From: Candidatus Tokpelaia sp.
GTDB lineage: Bacteria; Pseudomonadota; Alphaproteobacteria; Rhizobiales; Rhizobiaceae
Direction of reading: 5' to 3'
DNA: 64,000 nucleotides
Assembly: GCF_008636115.1 (NCBI RefSeq)
Contig: NZ_QLZD01000031.1
Coordinates: 157,032 to 221,031, forward strand
Under the pieces are notes generated by a model, which ran no database searches, was not told the origin of the DNA, and saw only the letters and a list, made by a program, of their open reading frames with translations. Made by a program: the position numbers and the translations under genes. Of the stretch, positions 8,379 to 16,158 are shown one piece after another (position 1 is the stretch's first letter; every line of letters starts with the position of its first letter).

Positions 8379-8565
8379 ATGCAAAAGGGTAAGTTTGTTT
8401 GTGACGGCTGTGGTAAAGAGAAACCTTACGGTGAAGGAGTCGGGCCTAAAGGGAAGCTGCAAAGAGCGCCTTTGTATAGATTGTTATAATAATATTGCCG
8501 CACCGCCTGCCCGCCCAAAAGATTTGGCAGCGTGGCAAGAATGGTATGATGAAAATATCTACTAA
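8379..8565 (+). pseudogene. Small zinc-ribbon protein gene with a +1 frameshift
   Basis: A good ribosome-binding site (AAAGGAG) precedes the ATG at 8379. The first frame encodes FVCDGCGKEKPYGEGVGPKG and stops at 8487-8489 after 36 residues. If one G is removed from the GGG at 8451-8453 the frame continues as SCKERLCIDCYNN and on to WQEWYDENIY, ending at 8565. The restored protein of about 61 residues would have paired CxxC motifs, as in a zinc ribbon. The fit of both halves argues for a real gene broken by one extra base, or a sequencing error; a programmed shift is possible but unsupported. The end overlaps the likely rsmI start. Family not recognised. Confidence 0.6.
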
Positions 8566-9508
8566 TAAGGCCGCAATATTTATAAGCAGCACTATGATAC
8601 TACAAGGCAGCCAAACGAAGCAGGCAGAAAAAAGCTTTATTATCGGCGGGCATCACTATAGCGCGCCGCCTTTGCCGGCCGGGCTTTACCTTATTGCCAC
8701 GCCCATCGGCAATCTGGCCGACATCACCCTGCGCGGGCTGGAAGTGCTGGCGGCGGCCGATATTATTGCCTGCGAAGACACGCGCACCAGCCGCATTTTG
8801 CTGGCGCGCTATGGCATTTGCCGCAAAACAATCCCTTATCATGAGCATAATGCGCGGGAGGCTGGGGCAGCTTTATTGTGTGCTTTGCAGGGGGGGCAGG
8901 CTGTCGCCCTGATTTCTGATGCCGGCACGCCGCTTGTGTCTGACCCCGGTTACCCGCTGGTGCAGCAGGCGCTGGCAGCAAATATTGCTATTATCCCCGT
9001 TCCCGGTGCTTCTGCTTTGCTGGCGGCGCTCATCGGCTGCGGCCTGCCGGTGCATAATTTCTTTTTCGGCGGTTTTTTGCCGCCCAAACAGGCGGCGCGG
9101 CGCAAAACCCTGCAAGCATGGCAGAGTTTGCCCTGCACTATGGTTTTTTATGAATCTCCGCGCCGTGTCGGCGCCTGCCTGGCTGATATGGCCGCTATTT
9201 TTGGCGGCAGCCGCCCCGCCTGCCTGTGCCGTGAGCTGACCAAAAAATTTGAGACATTTGACCGCGGCCATTTGCACAATCTAACAGAGGCCTATAATAG
9301 TGATACTCCGCCAAAAGGGGAAATTGTGCTGGCTATTGGCGGAGCGGAAACGGCCGCCGAGGCGCTGTTGCCGGCAGAGATAGATGCCTTGCTGCTGCAT
9401 TTGGCGCAAACCCTGCCGCCGGCCAAAGCGGCGCAAGAGGCGGCCCGGCAGACCGGCGGCAAAAAACCGCTTCTTTATGCCCGCCTGCTGGAGCTGAAAA
9501 ACGGCTAA
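8546..9508 (+). CDS. rsmI: 16S rRNA (cytidine(1402)-2'-O)-methyltransferase
   Basis: SAM-dependent methyltransferase of the tetrapyrrole-methylase fold that 2'-O-methylates C1402 in the decoding centre of 16S rRNA. Diagnostic stretches are YLIATPIGNLADITLR, ACEDTRTSR, YHEHN, LISDAGTPLVSDPG and the GEIVLAIGG end of the domain. The start is uncertain: ATG codons lie at 8546, 8549 and 8594, none with a strong ribosome-binding site; 8546 was chosen, and it overlaps the tail of the frameshifted zinc-ribbon gene. The family core begins near residue 45 of this version. yraN follows on the same strand, a conserved pairing in Proteobacteria. Confidence 0.92.
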   Translation: MMKISTNKAAIFISSTMILQGSQTKQAEKSFIIGGHHYSAPPLPAGLYLIATPIGNLADITLRGLEVLAAADIIACEDTRTSRILLARYGICRKTIPYHEHNAREAGAALLCALQGGQAVALISDAGTPLVSDPGYPLVQQALAANIAIIPVPGASALLAALIGCGLPVHNFFFGGFLPPKQAARRKTLQAWQSLPCTMVFYESPRRVGACLADMAAIFGGSRPACLCRELTKKFETFDRGHLHNLTEAYNSDTPPKGEIVLAIGGAETAAEALLPAEIDALLLHLAQTLPPAKAAQEAARQTGGKKPLLYARLLELKNG

Positions 9509-9544
9509 GGCCGTTTGAGCAGGGCTGAATATAGAGGGAGAATC

Positions 9545-9985
9545 ATGCTCTCAAAATTTTACAGGCGCGAAAACCTGTCCACTGCCGATAAAGCTGCCGG
9601 TAAAATAGCGGCAAAAAACCCAATGCGGATAAAACGCGGGAAAAAAGCCTATTGGCAGGGCGTTCAAGGTGAATATCTGGCCGCCGGCCTGCTGCGGCTT
9701 AAGGGGTATCGGCTGCTGGCGCGGCGCTGGCGTAGCGCCCGGGGAGAAATTGATATTATTGCCCGCAAAAGCAATCTGATTGCGATTGTGGAAATCAAAT
9801 CCCGCCCCAATCTGCAACAGGCTATGGAGGCTCTCAGCCCGGCCCAGCAAAAGCGGATAATCGCTGCCGCCGATTTATGGCTGGCGCAGCAGCCGGATTA
9901 TGCGCAATTATCACTGCGTTTTGATCTTGTCGCTATTTGCCCGCGCAAATGGCCGCGCCATATTAAAGCCTGCTGGACAGCCTGA
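9545..9985 (+). CDS. yraN: YraN/UPF0102 family endonuclease-like protein
   Basis: UPF0102 proteins have a PD-(D/E)XK nuclease fold and often sit next to rsmI, as here; their role is poorly defined. The 146-residue product carries GEYLAAGLLRLKGY, RGEIDIIARK and IVEIKSRP, which line up the Glu/Asp and E-x-K active-site positions. The ATG at 9545 follows GAGGGAG; an earlier in-frame start at 9515 lacks such a site. The last 57 bp of the gene, with the following hairpin, form the first copy of a 142-bp tandem duplication, so a stop-terminated copy of its C-terminus is repeated at 10071-10127. Confidence 0.88.
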   Translation: MLSKFYRRENLSTADKAAGKIAAKNPMRIKRGKKAYWQGVQGEYLAAGLLRLKGYRLLARRWRSARGEIDIIARKSNLIAIVEIKSRPNLQQAMEALSPAQQKRIIAAADLWLAQQPDYAQLSLRFDLVAICPRKWPRHIKACWTA

Positions 9986-10036
9986 ATATAACCCAGCAAT
10001 AAAGCGACAAGACTATCCCTGGCCGTTATTGCTATC

Positions 10037-10059
10037 TTGAAAATTCTGCAAATTTTCAA
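10037..10059. terminator. First copy of the yraN/uppP hairpin
   Basis: Arms TTGAAAATT (10037-10045) and AATTTTCAA (10051-10059) form a 9-bp stem with a 5-nt loop. A looser outer stem can extend toward GCCGTTAT on one side and ATAATGGC on the other. Position between convergent genes suggests a bidirectional terminator. Confidence 0.5.
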
Positions 10060-10169
10060 GGCATAATGGCTGTCGCTATTTGCCCGCGCAAATGGCCGCG
10101 CCATATTAAAGCCTGCTGGACAGCCTGAATATGACCCAGCAATAAAGCGACAAGACTATCCCTGGCCGT

Positions 10170-10212
10170 TATTGCTATCTCGAAAATTCTGCAAATTTTC
10201 AGGATAGCAATA
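10170..10212. terminator. Second copy of the hairpin, with a longer stem
   Basis: TATTGCTATC (10170-10179) pairs perfectly with GATAGCAATA (10203-10212), and the inner GAAAATT pairs with AATTTTC. The arms differ from the first copy, yet pairing is kept and improved. It lies 28 bp from the uppP stop, fitting a terminator that serves yraN (rightward) and uppP (leftward). Confidence 0.6.
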
Positions 10213-10240
10213 GCTTCTGTCGCCTGTCTTCATCTGCTTT

Positions 10241-11053
10241 TCAGGCAATAAAGCCTGAATTCAGGGCGGCAAAGCCCGACAGGCCGACAATAATGCGCCA
10301 CCAGGCAAAAACAGCATAGCCATGGCCGGCAACATAATGCAGCAGCCGGCGAACAACAAATATCCCGGCGAGAAAAGCGGCAATAAAGCCAAGAGCAATG
10401 GACACACCGTCATTAACCGACAAAGCCGCGTGATTCTTGTATAAATCAAAGGTAAAGGCGCCCAGCATGGTCGGCATAGCGAGGAAAAAGGAAAACTCTG
10501 CTGCTGAGCGTTTATCCGCGCCGCACAATAAGGCGCCGATAATGGTAGAGCCGGAGCGCGATACGCCGGGAATCACCGCCAGGCACTGAAAACAGCCAAT
10601 CACCAGACACAACCATAAAGGATAGCGATAAGCGCTGTCATAATGCGGCTTTAGCGGCAGTTTATCGACCAGCAGCAAAACAATACCGCCAAGAATCAAA
10701 GAGGAGCATATCAGGCGGGGAGATTCAAAAAACACGGTTTTGATAAGGCCGTGCAAGCCGGCGCCGACAATAGCGGCCGGCAAAAACGCCAGCACCACGC
10801 CCAGAACAAAATGCCGCGCCGCCGGAGAATGCGGCACAGCCGCAGCAATATGCCATAATTTGCCGCAATAGACCGTGACAATCGCCAGAATAGAGCCAAG
10901 TTGAATCAAGACTTCAAAACTTCTGCCGGGGGATTGAAAATCCAGAATGTCGGCCGCCAGCAGCAAATGCGCCGTGCTGGAAACAGGGATAAATTCTGTC
11001 AAACCTTCCAGCATGCCTAAAAACAGCGATTCCAGCCAAAGGATAATATCCAT
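10241..11053 (-). CDS. uppP: Undecaprenyl-diphosphate phosphatase
   Basis: Integral inner-membrane enzyme (BacA/UppP) that dephosphorylates undecaprenyl pyrophosphate to recycle the lipid carrier for peptidoglycan and O-antigen; overproduction gives bacitracin resistance. The 270-residue product has several hydrophobic helices and both family motifs: [15 protein letters not shown] near residue 17 and PGVSRSGST near 165. The ATG at 11051-11053 follows GAGG; a 25-residue upstream extension in the same open frame is not family-like. Wall-related mepA lies 1 kb away on the other strand, a neighbourhood common in Rhizobiales. Confidence 0.95.
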   Translation of the reverse strand: MDIILWLESLFLGMLEGLTEFIPVSSTAHLLLAADILDFQSPGRSFEVLIQLGSILAIVTVYCGKLWHIAAAVPHSPAARHFVLGVVLAFLPAAIVGAGLHGLIKTVFFESPRLICSSLILGGIVLLLVDKLPLKPHYDSAYRYPLWLCLVIGCFQCLAVIPGVSRSGSTIIGALLCGADKRSAAEFSFFLAMPTMLGAFTFDLYKNHAALSVNDGVSIALGFIAAFLAGIFVVRRLLHYVAGHGYAVFAWWRIIVGLSGFAALNSGFIA

Positions 11054-11286
11054 AAATACCTCGCCCAAACAGATTGACAGCCGGTGAGCCGCGGCCGGAA
11101 GATAAACAGGCAGAATTACAGGCGGCAAAAAAACCTTGTCCCTGAAGCCGGCTGCCTTTATAAAGAGCTAATGTAAAAAAATTTATTAAAACTTTTCATT
11201 TATACGGGTTTTCAGCTATTTTGGTTTACACCGGCCTGGCTGAAAATTCTGCAAATTTTTGGCCGCGCCCCATAAAAGGCTGGATT

Positions 11287-11982
11287 ATGCTGACTTTATT
11301 TCAATATCCGCTTTCTGTTCCCTCACGTTATGTGCGGCTATTATTGCAGGAATATCATATAGCAGCGCATCTTGTGCTGGAAGAAGAATGGCAAAAACGA
11401 GCAGATTTTCGCAAATTGAATCTGGCCGGCACGGTGCCGGTGCTGGTGGAAAAGGGCAGCCGGCCTATTTGCGGTGCTGATGTGATTTGTGAATATCTTG
11501 ATGAAACATGCGGCGCCCTGCGCCCCAAAGAGCCGCTTTTCCCGCAAAACCCGCTGGACAGGGCGGAAGTGCGCCGCTTATGCCGCTGGTTTCTGGAAAA
11601 ATTCAATAATGATATTGCCCGCCCGATTGTGCATGAGCGCATTATCAAGCAGAATATCCCCCCTGTTCGCGGCGGCGGAGCGCCCAATTCTGCCATATTG
11701 CGGCTGGCGCGCGCCAATATCAGGCCGCATATGGGCTATTTGGCCTTTCTTGTCAAAACACGCCATTTTATTGGCAATGCTCATTTATCTTATGCCGATT
11801 TCGCCGCTGCCGCCTGTATTTCTGTCCTCGATTATATTGGCGAGATTGACTGGAGCAGCCAGCCGCAACACTTGCTGCATTGGTATGCGCGGCTGAAATC
11901 GCGCCCGTCTTTCCGCCCGCTTTTGGGGGATCGCCTGCGCGAAATGGCGCCTGCCTCTCATTATGCCGATCTGGATTTTTAA
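11287..11982 (+). CDS. Glutathione S-transferase family protein
   Basis: The 231-residue protein has an N-terminal thioredoxin-like domain (MLTLFQYPLSVPSRYVRLLL, about 1-80, with Ser at the usual active-site position and the conserved GTVPVLVEKG cis-Pro loop) and a C-terminal helical domain containing YLAFLVKTRHFIGNAHLSYADFAAA, the N-capping box of GSTs. The start at 11287 follows AAGG; a longer open frame to 11221 is not family-like. Alphaproteobacterial GST homologues near uppP include the FtsZ-binding division factor FzlA. That role is possible here, but I cannot distinguish it from a detoxifying GST by sequence alone. Confidence 0.82.
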   Translation: MLTLFQYPLSVPSRYVRLLLQEYHIAAHLVLEEEWQKRADFRKLNLAGTVPVLVEKGSRPICGADVICEYLDETCGALRPKEPLFPQNPLDRAEVRRLCRWFLEKFNNDIARPIVHERIIKQNIPPVRGGGAPNSAILRLARANIRPHMGYLAFLVKTRHFIGNAHLSYADFAAAACISVLDYIGEIDWSSQPQHLLHWYARLKSRPSFRPLLGDRLREMAPASHYADLDF

Positions 11983-12054
11983 CAAAATAGCAAGGCTTTG
12001 CTCTATAATTTAACCAAGGCCGGGCAATTTCTACCCGGCCAAATTGTGGAATTT

Positions 12055-12981
12055 ATGATGAAGCCAGCAAAAAAGCCTGATTTTTTCACCCGCCTCCTGC
12101 GCCTTTGGCTGCTGCCGGCTGTTTTCGGCATAGCGGCCTGCCCTGCCCCTGCTTTGGCCGGTGATCTGCCGGCAGCGCGAGCTTTCAGCACGGTGAAGAC
12201 GCCCAGCAATGATACGGCCGATGCTATTGGCTTTTATTCCAAAGGCTGTCTTGCCGGGGCAAAAGCCATGCCGCTTTCTGCCTCGCACTGGCAAATTTTG
12301 CGCCAGAGCCGCAATCGCTATTGGGGGCACCCGGTAATGATTGCTTTTTTACAAAATCTGGCGGGGAATGCCGCCAAAACCGGCTGGCGCGGCCTGCTTA
12401 TTGGCGATATTGCCCAGCCGCGCGGCGGGCCTTTGCCCTTTGGCCATGCTTCGCACCAAATCGGCCTTGATGCCGATATCTGGTTTAAACCTATGCCGGC
12501 GCGCGGCCTTTCTCTCAGGGAGCGGGAAAAGATCGGCAATAGCTCAGTTTTGAAGGCCAAATCGCAGGAGCTTGATCCCAAAAAATGGAGCCCTGCCCTG
12601 ACATCTTTATTAAAACTGGCGGCGAGCGACCCAAAAACCGACCGCATTTTTGTTAACCCTGCTGTCAAAACTTATTTATGCCGCAATGTGGAGGGCGATA
12701 AAGCCTGGCTTGGCAAAATACGCCCATATTGGGGGCATAATGAGCATTTTCATGTGCGGCTGCAATGCCCCGAAAATGCCGAAAACTGCCGGCCGCAGGC
12801 GCCGCTGCCCAAAGGCAATGGCTGCGACAGCTCGCTGGACTGGTGGTTTACGGCCGCCGCCCGCGCCCCGCAAACGCCTTCTTCTGTTCTGACATTAAAA
12901 AGCCGGAATGGTAAACGAGCACGGCCAAAAGCGATTATGGTTTCTGATTTGCCCGGGTCTTGCGCCAGGCTGGTAGAATAA
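12055..12981 (+). CDS. mepA: Penicillin-insensitive murein endopeptidase
   Basis: Periplasmic zinc peptidase of the LAS family (M74) that cleaves D-Ala-meso-DAP cross-links in peptidoglycan. A signal peptide is visible (basic start, hydrophobic stretch LLRLWLLPAVFGIAAC, cleavage near ALAG-DL). Zinc ligands are in GHASHQIGLDADIW (His and Asp) and GHNEHFHVRLQCP (His). Paired cysteines (FYSKGC, YLCRN, QCPE, GNGC) suggest disulfides. Length 308 is normal. ATG codons at 12055 and 12058 are both possible starts. It follows the GST gene after 72 bp and may be co-transcribed with it. Confidence 0.93.
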   Translation: MMKPAKKPDFFTRLLRLWLLPAVFGIAACPAPALAGDLPAARAFSTVKTPSNDTADAIGFYSKGCLAGAKAMPLSASHWQILRQSRNRYWGHPVMIAFLQNLAGNAAKTGWRGLLIGDIAQPRGGPLPFGHASHQIGLDADIWFKPMPARGLSLREREKIGNSSVLKAKSQELDPKKWSPALTSLLKLAASDPKTDRIFVNPAVKTYLCRNVEGDKAWLGKIRPYWGHNEHFHVRLQCPENAENCRPQAPLPKGNGCDSSLDWWFTAAARAPQTPSSVLTLKSRNGKRARPKAIMVSDLPGSCARLVE

Positions 12982-13387
12982 ACGGCCATTTTTGGCCGGC
13001 GCACAAAAATAAAGGCCTGCTGCCGGCCTCGATACAGGCTCTCACAGCGGCACTGTCTGCGGCTGTTTCTCCCTTGGTTGATAAGGCAAACAGGTAAATA
13101 TAGCGGCAAAGACGCAGTATTTTGGGGATAAGTTTTCGGCTTTTGCCGCATAATTCCACTATTTTCTGCGTCTGCGCCAAACAAGGCTGCCTCTATGCGC
13201 TTTTTGTCGCAGCCCCCGGCTCCTTTATTCCCTTTACTTTAGCATTAGACTATTAGAAATATATGAAACAAAGTCGGTAGCCTGCTCCAGCCGCGCCGGA
13301 TTAACAGCCGGGGGACGGAACGCGATTCCTCTTTTCGCCGTTTCAGGCAGAGGATATATCGGGCAAGGCGTAATGAAAGAGTGAATT
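12982..13387. other. Intergenic region upstream of glk
   Basis: About 400 bp with no supported gene. The half near mepA is GC-rich; near 13240-13270 it becomes AT-rich (TAGACTATTAGAAATATATG), a plausible place for the glk promoter. No operator or terminator with a clear T-run was identified. Confidence 0.4.
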
Positions 13388-14434
13388 ATGACCAAAAATT
13401 TTCATGAAGAATTGTCAGGGGCTTTTTTACTTGGTGATATTGGCGGGACAAATGCGCGCTTTTCCGTTGTCAGCGCCGACAAAGAGCGGGTGCAGATTTT
13501 CCCCACAGAAAAAACGGCTGATTTTCAAAATATTGATGATGCGATTGAGCAGCATATTTTACCGCTGGCGGAAGAATATCCTGAAAATCTTATTCTGGCT
13601 GTCGCCGCCCCGATTGAAGGCAATATTATCCGCATGACCAACTGCCATTGGTCTATCGAGCCGGAAGTTCTTATTAAACGCTTTAACTTCAAGCGGGTTA
13701 TTCTTATCAATGATTTTGAGGCGCAGGCTCTGGCTGTCTCAAGCGTGAGCAAAACCTATCTCAAAACCATTGGCGGCGGCACGCAAAACCCTTTTAGCTC
13801 CCGTGTGGTTCTGGGACCCGGCACCGGGCTTGGCGTTGCCGGCATTGCTTCCTGCAACTGCCGCTTTCTGCCCGTTACCAGCGAAGGCGGCCATGTGGAT
13901 TTTGCCCCGCATACAGCGCGTGATTTTTCGCTTATGCCGTATTTTTTAAAGGGGCGCAATCGTATCAGCGCTGAAAAAGTTTTGAGCGGCGGCGGCTTTT
14001 TGCGTATTTATAACGCTATTTGCGCTGTAGACGGCATAACCCCCAGCCTGGAAGACGCTGCCGCCATTACCGGTGCCGCGCATGAAAAAAGCAATAAGCA
14101 GGCGGGGGAAACCGTGCATCTGTTTTTAACTTATCTGGCGCGCTTTGCCGGCGATTTTGCCATGATATTCAAGGCGCATGGCGGTGTTTATATTGGCGGC
14201 GGCATTGTGCCGAAAATTCTCAGCCTGCTTGATGAAGCGCATTTTCGGCAGGAGTTTGAGGATAAAGGGCGGCACAAACGCATTCTGGAAACCATTCCCA
14301 TTTATGTCATGACACACCCGCGCGCCGCCCTGAAAGGCATGGAAGCATTGGCGCGCCGGCCGCAGGATTATATGATAGATTATCATGACCGCCTGTGGAC
14401 AAATGAGAATAAAGAAGCGCGCAAGAAAAAATAG
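13388..14434 (+). CDS. glk: Glucokinase
   Basis: Cytosolic ATP-dependent glucokinase of the bacterial Glk (ROK-unrelated) family: glucose to glucose 6-phosphate. The 348-residue protein has the phosphate-1 motif LLGDIGGTNARFSVV (about 14-28), the sugar-binding MTNCHW and LINDFEAQA region, GPGTGLGVAGI and the family ending VMTHPRAALKGMEALA. Only a weak GAGTG precedes the ATG. Together with the sugar porter and the secreted mutarotase a few kilobases on, it points to use of free glucose or galactose. It is followed by a long gene-free stretch. Confidence 0.95.
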   Translation: MTKNFHEELSGAFLLGDIGGTNARFSVVSADKERVQIFPTEKTADFQNIDDAIEQHILPLAEEYPENLILAVAAPIEGNIIRMTNCHWSIEPEVLIKRFNFKRVILINDFEAQALAVSSVSKTYLKTIGGGTQNPFSSRVVLGPGTGLGVAGIASCNCRFLPVTSEGGHVDFAPHTARDFSLMPYFLKGRNRISAEKVLSGGGFLRIYNAICAVDGITPSLEDAAAITGAAHEKSNKQAGETVHLFLTYLARFAGDFAMIFKAHGGVYIGGGIVPKILSLLDEAHFRQEFEDKGRHKRILETIPIYVMTHPRAALKGMEALARRPQDYMIDYHDRLWTNENKEARKKK

Positions 14435-14620
14435 GGGCTGATTCAGAACTCTGCCATAAGGATTAGTGGCGGCATTGGACTTGCCTGTGACTGTAGCGCC
14501 TGCCCGTTAAGTGCAGAGGATTACCGACATGATGCCGAATTCCGCGGCAGTCTTTTCCCGGCTGATGTTAAAGCTGAGCTACCGGCGGTGGTGCCCAGAT
14601 CCATTATAACAGGCGGTCAG

Positions 14621-14665
14621 CGGTGATAATGCCGCCGGCCGCTGTGGTTTGCGGCATAATCACCG
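14621..14665. repeat. Long inverted repeat (15-bp arms, 15-nt loop)
   Basis: Arms CGGTGATAATGCCGC (14621-14635) and GCGGCATAATCACCG (14651-14665) pair at 14 of 15 positions. No T-run follows, so it is more like an RNA hairpin or protein-binding palindrome than an intrinsic terminator. Confidence 0.6.
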
Positions 14666-14678
14666 AAGCAGCAGCAAG

Positions 14679-15260
14679 TAAGCGCTAAAACTGTGAGGCT
14701 GCCGCCCGCAATCTGTAAGCTCGTCAGACTTGGAAGACAGCGATCTTGATGCAGTTTATCGATATGGGGCCGGACTTAAAAAAAGAAATGTATAATCAGT
14801 CAAAAACTGCAGTATCTTTATATTGCTCATTTGTATGCCAGCTAATTGATTTTATTACTTTTTATAAAAAAGACAGATTCTGCACAATAGGCAGAATCTT
14901 TTTGCGTTTTTGCTCATATTTTGCCGCTGAAAGCCGGATATAAATCGATAAAATAAAAACCGCATCAAAAGCGGTTTACTAGGCTTTTAAAGCCTTTTCA
15001 AAGGTGACAGGAACGATTTCAGAGCTCCTTTGAAAGTTCACGCACACGCGGCCGATTTTCACCAAATCACTTCCATTTAGCCAAATTGCCTGTCAAATTC
15101 TGCCCGCGCCACTCACCAATTTCCTTCTTGACGATTCCCCTCAATCCCTCAATTTTACTGACCTATCCCACCTAAAACCACCTAATCCCGCTATTTCCAA
15201 TACCGTATGTCAATTAAAACAAGCGCTAAAACTGTGAGACTGCCGCCCGCAATTTGTAAC
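14679..15260. repeat. Pair of 40-bp direct repeats
   Basis: The block beginning AAGCGCTAAAACTGTGAG and ending in GCCGCCCGCAAT plus TGTAA is present at about 14679-14718 and 15221-15260, with few differences, 542 bp apart. Neither copy lies in a gene. Confidence 0.75.
14875..14912 (+). terminator. Rho-independent terminator without an obvious gene
   Basis: AGATTCTGC (14875-14883), a 7-nt loop, then GCAGAATCT (14891-14899) and a T-rich tail. The 9-bp perfect stem with T-tract is a textbook intrinsic terminator reading rightward. The nearest rightward gene, glk, ends 440 bp upstream, so it may end an unannotated RNA. Confidence 0.75.
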
Positions 15261-15263
15261 AGT

Positions 15264-15470
15264 GCCGCGGTAAAGCGGAATACCACAGCAGAGCGAAATA
15301 GCGCAACTCGCCTCGTTCAGGCGTTTTGCGCCGGCATCACCGTCAGCAGGCTGGCAAAGCAGAGCATTATAGCCTGCCTCGTTTATAGGCACTGTCAGAG
15401 CAAGAGCGGATAGACAGGGCAGCCGCGCCGCGGTAAAGCGAAATGCCACAGCAGAGCGAAATACCGCAAC
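15264..15470. repeat. Pair of 44-bp direct repeats
   Basis: The block starting GCCGCGGTAAAGCG and ending CGCAAC is present at 15264-15307 and 15427-15470, 163 bp apart, with only a few differences. The sequence between the copies is unrelated to a gene. Confidence 0.75.
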
Positions 15471-15708
15471 CTGCTTATTTCAGGGCACAGTGCGGGTTAT
15501 AGCCGGAATCAACCGAAAATTACTTTGGGTGAGACCATATCCCGCTTACCGTTTGGTTCTATAAAATCCCGCTCTTCAGCCCGCATAGAATAAAGAGCAG
15601 GCAAGCTCCCCTTAGCTGCGGCGCGCATCTCCAGCTCTAATCAAGGACAGAAATGCGCTTGCGGCAGAATAATCCGCCACCGCAATTTAAGCGCAGCAAC
15701 GCCGAGCC

Positions 15709-15792
15709 TTAAAACGGCACATATTTCAGTATCACATAAACAGCCAGAACAAACATTACAACAAACAGGCCGAACAGTAGATTTTTTTGCAT
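15709..15792 (-). CDS. Small single-helix membrane protein (27 residues)
   Basis: ATG at 15790-15792, TAA at 15709-15711, with AAGGA about 9 nt upstream. The peptide starts MQKNLLFG, continues as one uninterrupted hydrophobic helix (about residues 4-23) and ends LKYVPF. This size and shape suit the class of single-span small membrane proteins that regulate or join larger complexes. It stands alone; the next leftward gene is far off. Function unknown, and coding status rests on the ribosome-binding site and the clean helix. Confidence 0.5.
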   Translation of the reverse strand: MQKNLLFGLFVVMFVLAVYVILKYVPF

Positions 15793-16158
15793 TATTATAT
15801 ATCCTTCACTTTCTGTATTGGCAGCGCCAGAATGTTACAGCAGGGTATAATCCGCACCGACAAAAAAGCTCTTCACACATAGCCCCCTGCCCGGGCTTTA
15901 AAAGCCGCGCAGACGGCAAACCGGCCAGTCAGGCCTCCCAACCCGGTGCAGCCCGCGCCGGGAGCAATCCCGCCGCGCCAGATGTGATGAATATTTGCCC
16001 TTTTAGCCGGCGCTACGCCATAGGCCGGCCTTTTCTCTTTAAAGGCTCTGCACCTGACAATGCAAGACGAGCGCCGGCATTTTCACCACCTTTTGCCGCC
16101 GTTTTATTGCCGGCCGCAGTCACACGCTACCGGCCTTGAGAGCAGCTATACCCCCTCT
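15793..16158. other. Intergenic region downstream of the sugar porter
   Basis: About 365 bp, GC-rich toward the porter end, without a supported gene. It would hold the promoter of the 27-residue peptide (AT-rich around 15780-15810) and the 3' end of the porter transcript. No clear terminator was seen. Confidence 0.4.

Larger units (their letters stand above)
9929..10212. repeat. 142-bp tandem duplication of the yraN 3' end and its hairpin
   Basis: Bases 9929-10070 and 10071-10212 are near-identical. Each copy carries the end of yraN (CGCTATTTGCCCGCGCAAAT onward), the stop, and a spacer ending in a hairpin built on GAAAATT-CTGC-AAATTTTC. The few differences fall mainly in and around the hairpin arms. 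Both copies lie between the convergent genes yraN and uppP. Confidence 0.9.
14435..15708. other. Long gene-free stretch with repeats and hairpins
   Basis: No convincing protein gene lies here; the open frame at 14746-14943 crosses a terminator and has no protein-like pattern. The stretch holds a 15-bp hairpin, a strong terminator, a 40-bp direct repeat and a 44-bp direct repeat (listed separately). It may contain an untranslated RNA ending at the terminator, or be a decayed locus. Confidence 0.5.

Noticed and set aside
8445..8460. Programmed ribosomal frameshift in the zinc-ribbon gene
   Set aside because: No recognised +1 shift site or stimulatory hairpin; a simple extra base explains it better.
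14746..14943. 65-residue open frame
   Set aside because: Crosses a strong rho-independent terminator and has no ribosome-binding site.
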